This document shows positions 7,927 through 10,489 of a stretch of DNA of 10,489 nt, piece after piece (the stretch's first letter is position 1; each line of letters starts with the position of its first letter). The translations under genes were made by a program, and so were the position numbers. Below the pieces are notes generated by a model that saw only the letters and a program-made list of their open reading frames with translations, was not told the origin of the DNA and made no database searches. The stretch is from Clostridiales bacterium (lineage in GTDB: Bacteria > Bacillota > Clostridia > Lachnospirales > Anaerotignaceae). The DNA lies in NCBI GenBank assembly GCA_021202325.1, contig JAJQDF010000030.1, positions 1 to 10,489 of the forward strand, read 5' to 3'.

Positions 7927-8196
7927 TTATATTCTCTGCATACAATTGAATATGTCTTCGTGCTGAATTTTAATTATAACGCCGATTTCCTCACCAAGCT
8001 TTTCAAGTCCGTCGGCAATTTCTGCGAAACGCTCATCGCTTTCATGCATTTCAACAATCATGAGCATGTTGAAATAGCCCTGAATAATTGTCTGGGAAAT
8101 GTCCAGAATATTTATCTCACGGTCGGCAAGAAATGTGCAGACCTTTGCTATAATACCAACTTTGTCTGTACCTAATACTGTAATTATGGCTTACAT
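7927..8196 (-). pseudogene. ACT-domain protein (UPF0237), frame interrupted by TAA at codon 2
   Basis: Translated from the minus strand, this 90-codon frame encodes a small regulatory ACT-domain protein. After the second codon it reads AIITVLGTDKVGIIAKV, LADREINILDISQTIIQGYF, NMLMIVEMHE and ends IFNCMQRI. It closely matches the UPF0237 pattern (MKAIITV...DISQTV...YF.M) and length (89-91). The only defect is that the codons read ATG-TAA-GCC where the family has ATG-AAA-GCC, a one-base change at the conserved Lys2. AGGA five or six bases upstream (about 8202-8205) points to this ATG. No good alternative start lies before the first internal Met at about residue 46, so only an inefficient ATA/ATT start could give a near-complete product. 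The frame ends TAA-TAA, 17 bases before the PFL-family gene, its usual partner. A recent nonsense mutation, a base error or an unusual start-stop arrangement could explain it. Confidence 0.82.
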
Positions 8197-8296
8197 TTTT
8201 TTCCTAAATTCAATCAGATGATATTTAACGATAACAAGTTTATCATATAAGAATTGAAAATTCCATAGTTTCATGAGGATTTAGATATTTTTTTCA

Positions 8297-8334
8297 AAAA
8301 TAAAAACATGCCGGTTCTTCATACAAGCCGGCAT
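8297..8334 (-). terminator. Intrinsic terminator-like hairpin, downstream of rnfB
   Basis: ATGCCGG (8308-8314) pairs with CCGGCAT (8328-8334), extended by a G-U and an A-U pair with a 9-base loop. On the minus strand the stem is followed by GTTTTTATTTTTG, a strong U tract. It is about 125 bases past the rnfB stop and about 100 bases before the ACT gene. It is most likely a back-up terminator for rnf, though it could instead be an attenuator if the downstream operon's promoter lies before it. Confidence 0.75.
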
Positions 8335-8360
8335 TGAGAAAATCATATAAAATTAATGTT

Positions 8361-8385
8361 AAAATGAAAAGCCTCGACATAGGCT
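8361..8385 (-). terminator. Weak terminator-like hairpin between the two stronger ones
   Basis: AGCCT (8370-8374) and AGGCT (8381-8385) form a 5-bp stem with a 6-base loop. On the minus strand it is followed by TTTTCATTTTAAC. The short stem makes function doubtful alone, but its orientation and T-rich flank match the two hairpins on either side. Confidence 0.35.
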
Positions 8386-8412
8386 AAATACGCAATTTTC
8401 TGAAATTTCGTT

Positions 8413-8443
8413 AAAAAACAGAGGATACAAACGTATCCCCTGT
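8413..8443 (-). terminator. Intrinsic terminator of the rnf operon
   Basis: On the minus strand ACAGGGGATAC and GTATCCTCTGT form an 11-bp stem including one G-U pair, with the tetraloop GTTT. It is followed at once by a six-T run and AACG. It starts 15 bases after the rnfB stop codon, and no further gene of this operon follows, so it marks the operon's 3' end. Confidence 0.9.
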
Positions 8444-8457
8444 CTATCATGTAGAAA

Positions 8458-9408
8458 TTATTCTGCTTTATTTTCTGTTGCTTCTGCCGCTGCTTCAGCT
8501 TTAGGTGCTTCAGCTGCCTTAGGAGCTTCTGCTGCAGGTGCAGCCGCTGATTCTGCCTTAGGAGCCTCTGCGGCGGGAGCTGCAGGTGCTGCGGGCTTAG
8601 GAGCCTCAACTCTGTATCCTGTGATAACCTTCTTAGGACACTTGTTAGCACACATACCGCAGTTCTTACACTTGTCATAGTCAATGACAGCGATATTGTC
8701 AATTACATGGATAGCATCGAACTTACATGTCTTTTCACAGATCTTGCATCCGATACATCCTGCCGAGCAAACTGACATAACAGCCTTGCCCATATCCTTA
8801 GATGAGCACTGTACTTTAACCTTTTTCTTCTTAGGTACAAGGTCGATGATATGTTTAGGACATGTAGAAACACACTTTCCGCATGCTACACAGACTTCGG
8901 GATCGATAACGGCAACACCGTTTTCAATCTTGATTGCGCCGAACTGACAAGCCTTAACGCAGCTGCCAAGTCCCATACATCCATAAGCACATGCCTTTGA
9001 AGAAGCGCCGGCAAGCTGTGATGCCATAACGCAGTCGTCAATACCATCATACTCATATTTATTCTGAGCCTTTTCACATGTGCCTACGCATTTTACGAAA
9101 GCAACCATGGGCTCTGTCTCTTCAGCAGTAACGCCCATAACCTCAGCGATGGCAGCGGCAGCTTTTGCTCCGCCGGGTGCGCATTTGTTTACAGGGGCCT
9201 TGCCTTCTACAATAGCCTTAGCGAGTCCACCGCAGCCGGGGAAACCGCATCCGCCGCAGTTAGCGCCGGGAAGACATTCCTGTACAAGTCCGATTCTGGG
9301 GTCTTCATCTACTGCAAAGATTTTGCTCGCGTAGCCGAGGATTGCACCAAAAACGATACCTAATCCTCCAATGCTGCAAATAGCAAAGATAATAGCTTGT
9401 GTATCCAT
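8458..9408 (-). CDS. rnfB: Rnf complex electron-transport subunit RnfB (multi-cluster ferredoxin-type)
   Basis: The iron-sulfur subunit that takes electrons from reduced ferredoxin and passes them into the Rnf complex, which reduces NAD+ while pumping Na+ or H+. It has 316 residues. One N-terminal membrane helix (about 5-27) anchors it. The RnfB-specific cluster motif follows, with C51, C54, C59 and C76 in NCGGCGFPGC...KC (C45 adjacent). Further ferredoxin-like cysteine sets are at 140/144/150/154, 173/176/179/183, 218/221/224/228 and 247/250/253/257, so about five [4Fe-4S] clusters are expected, as in clostridial RnfB, with additional cysteines at 107, 111, 126, 201 and 214. The last 50 residues (about 267-316) form a low-complexity Ala/Pro/Glu/Lys tail with repeated EAPK units. 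GGGGGTGA about seven bases before the ATG supports the start. It lies 18 bases after rnfA and is the last gene, as in the order rnfCDGEAB. It uses far fewer ATA codons than the genes to the left, consistent with high expression. Confidence 0.96.
   Translation of the reverse strand: MDTQAIIFAICSIGGLGIVFGAILGYASKIFAVDEDPRIGLVQECLPGANCGGCGFPGCGGLAKAIVEGKAPVNKCAPGGAKAAAAIAEVMGVTAEETEPMVAFVKCVGTCEKAQNKYEYDGIDDCVMASQLAGASSKACAYGCMGLGSCVKACQFGAIKIENGVAVIDPEVCVACGKCVSTCPKHIIDLVPKKKKVKVQCSSKDMGKAVMSVCSAGCIGCKICEKTCKFDAIHVIDNIAVIDYDKCKNCGMCANKCPKKVITGYRVEAPKPAAPAAPAAEAPKAESAAAPAAEAPKAAEAPKAEAAAEATENKAE
8461..8607 (-). repeat. Ala/Pro/Glu/Lys-rich repeat tail encoded at the 3' end of rnfB
   Basis: The segment coding for residues 268-316 of RnfB consists of imperfect copies of the unit EAPKA with alanine-rich spacers. 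EAPK occurs four times, at about residues 268, 281, 294 and 300. The DNA is correspondingly repetitive in GCT/GCA/GCC-rich codons. It is expected to be an extended, charged linker rather than a folded domain, and its length may vary between strains. Confidence 0.75.
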
Positions 9409-9426
9409 TTTTAAGTCACCCCCGTA

Positions 9427-10032
9427 TTATAATCCCATTGCCTTAACGACCTCAGAAACACTGATGAGTCCCTGGAATCCTAAGAAGGCAATAGACATAA
9501 GTCCTGCTGTAATAAGTGCGAAGGGGAAGCCATTGAATGCTGCAGGATGATCTCCCTCTTCAACTCTCTCACGAATACCTGCCATAAGAATAATGGCAAC
9601 TGCGAAACCTACAGCTCCTCCGAAACCGTTAAGTACGGAAAGGATGAAGTTGTAACCGGCCTGCATGTTGGAAACGGCAACACCGAGAACGGCACAGTTT
9701 GTTGTGATAAGGGGAAGATATACACCAAGTGACTGATACAGTGCAGGTGCGCTCTTCTTAAGGAACATCTCAACGAACTGAACGAGAGCCGCAATAACAA
9801 GGATAAACGCGATATTGTAAAGATATGTAATGTTTAACTTAACAAGTATTAAGTTATAGATAAAATATGTTACAGCGGAGGCAAGCGTCATAACGAATAT
9901 AACTGCTACGCCCATTCCGGCAGCGGTTTCAACCTTTTTTGAAACACCGAGGAAAGGGCAAATGCCTAAGAACTGTGACAAAATATAGTTATTTACAAAC
10001 ACAGCCGCTAATATAAACAGTAAGTAATTCAT
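9427..10032 (-). CDS. rnfA: Rnf complex membrane subunit RnfA
   Basis: A 201-residue integral membrane protein, the usual size, and a homologue of NqrE. About six hydrophobic segments are visible, beginning at residues 3-22 and 38-60. Two half-repeats each carry a conserved cysteine: C25 in FLGICPFLG and C113 in TTNCAVLG. In the NQR and Rnf structures such cysteines from RnfA and RnfE together hold an intramembrane [2Fe-2S] cluster on the electron path. The signature GVYLPLITTNCAVLGVAV is intact. The start has a strong GGAGGAGGGG region within 15 bases upstream, and the gene lies 15 bases after rnfE and 18 before rnfB. Its TAA stop and the tight spacing fit one polycistronic transcript read leftward. 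Confidence 0.97.
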   Translation of the reverse strand: MNYLLFILAAVFVNNYILSQFLGICPFLGVSKKVETAAGMGVAVIFVMTLASAVTYFIYNLILVKLNITYLYNIAFILVIAALVQFVEMFLKKSAPALYQSLGVYLPLITTNCAVLGVAVSNMQAGYNFILSVLNGFGGAVGFAVAIILMAGIRERVEEGDHPAAFNGFPFALITAGLMSIAFLGFQGLISVSEVVKAMGL

Positions 10033-10047
10033 TCTTTCCCCTCCTCC

Positions 10048-10489
10048 TTATGCAGCAGCATTTTCTTTAGCTGCTTTATTTGCTTTCATTTTATCGATAA
10101 GTCTCTTGAATACAGCCATGAGTGTTCCGTATGTTAAAAAAGCACCGGGAGCCATGACGAATACAAGTGTCTTAGGGAATGCATCGGGAAGTACAGTAGC
10201 ACCGAAAAGTGTGCCTGCGCCAATGAACTCACGGATGAGTCCGATGCAGCAAAGAGCGATTGTAAATCCAAGACCGTTACCAATACCGTCGCAGAGTGAT
10301 ACGAGAGGGCCATTCTTTGAAGCGAATGCCTCGGCACGTCCGAGAACGATACAGTTAACAACGATAAGAGGGATATAAAGTCCCAGTGACTCGTTAAGCG
10401 AAGGCAGGAAAGCCTGGAGCAGTAACTGTACTATTGTAACGAAGCTGGCAATAACTACGATAAAGCACGGTATACGTACTGTATCGGGA
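10048..10489 (-). CDS. rnfE: Rnf complex membrane subunit RnfE, C-terminal part (cut by window end)
   Basis: An open frame on the minus strand enters from the right edge and runs 146 codons to TAA at 10048-10050. The start lies outside the window, so about the first 55-85 residues are missing. It reads PDTVRIPCFIVVIASFV at the edge, then the RnfE signature SLGLYIPLIVVNCIVLG followed by RAEAFASKNG. The cysteine of VNCIVLG is the RnfE partner to the RnfA cysteines that hold the intramembrane [2Fe-2S] cluster. Further segments are GNGLGFTIALCCIGLIREFIG in two parts, GTLFG, and a C-terminal hydrophobic stretch followed by a Lys/Ala-rich tail ending AAKENAAA. RnfE is homologous to NqrD and to RnfA but has the longer loop after the second cysteine motif, which distinguishes them. 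Its stop is 15 bases before rnfA; the expected rnfG, rnfD and rnfC should lie to the right. Confidence 0.93.
   Translation of the reverse strand, partial: PDTVRIPCFIVVIASFVTIVQLLLQAFLPSLNESLGLYIPLIVVNCIVLGRAEAFASKNGPLVSLCDGIGNGLGFTIALCCIGLIREFIGAGTLFGATVLPDAFPKTLVFVMAPGAFLTYGTLMAVFKRLIDKMKANKAAKENAAA

Larger units (their letters stand above)
8197..8457. other. Non-coding region between rnfB and the ACT-domain gene
   Basis: These 261 AT-rich bases hold three leftward terminator-like hairpins and the leader of the ACT/PFL genes. The 9-base string ATCATATAA occurs twice exactly 100 bases apart (8242 and 8342), giving TATGAT-like -10 candidates on the minus strand. I found no well-matched -35 for the gene-proximal copy, so the ACT operon promoter is not assigned. 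The region shows no open frame with recognisable protein similarity and no riboswitch I recognise. Confidence 0.6.

Noticed and set aside
7858..8175. A 105-codon plus-strand open frame across the start of the UPF0210 gene and the ACT gene.
   Set aside because: It is antisense to the recognisable UPF0237 frame, which explains the sequence fully.
8461..8607. Repetitive DNA at the end of rnfB as a CRISPR or tandem-repeat array.
   Set aside because: The repeats are imperfect, in frame, and encode an alanine/proline-rich tail. There are no regular repeat-spacer units.

Overview
This window looks like part of the chromosome of an anaerobic, low-to-moderate GC Bacillota, most likely a member of the Clostridia. 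The reasons are the end of a clostridial-type Rnf operon with a multi-cluster RnfB, strong GGAGG-type ribosome binding sites, frequent ATA isoleucine codons outside the rnf genes, and the paired UPF0237 ACT-domain and UPF0210 (PFL-family) genes. This is inferred from family content only; no 16S rRNA or other strong taxonomic marker is present. No tRNA, rRNA, insertion sequence, CRISPR array or phage gene was seen.

Left block, plus strand, 13-3303: a tight three-gene operon of a FadR-subfamily GntR regulator, a 3-hydroxyisobutyrate/tartronate-semialdehyde reductase-type dehydrogenase, and an IlvD/Edd-family dehydratase. Regulator plus dehydratase plus reductase, with no ilvB, ilvC or ilvE nearby, suggests inducible sugar-acid or hydroxy-acid catabolism rather than valine/isoleucine synthesis. 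The dehydratase frame is interrupted by one in-frame TGA at 2788-2790, where the family has a conserved glycine (GGA to TGA would be a single change). The remaining 171 codons continue in the same frame with family motifs intact. A hairpin at 3317-3338 separates this block from the convergent genes.

Middle block, minus strand, 8196 down to 3391: an ACT-domain protein whose reading frame starts ATG-TAA, then a UPF0210/PFL-family protein, a PepD-type dipeptidase and an AI-2E-family permease, with gaps of 14-26 bases. An RseC/MucC-like membrane protein follows, with its own well-formed sigma-A-type promoter.

Right block, minus strand, 10489 down to 8458: the 3' end of an rnf operon in the order rnfE (cut by the window edge), rnfA, rnfB. 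This complex couples ferredoxin:NAD+ electron transfer to ion pumping. Three hairpins with T-rich 3' flanks follow rnfB.

The most notable observation is that two otherwise well-conserved genes each carry exactly one nonsense codon (TGA in the dehydratase, TAA at codon 2 of the ACT gene). Recent mutation, assembly error and recoding are all possible. TGA serves as a normal terminator in at least four neighbouring genes, so genome-wide reassignment of TGA is unlikely.
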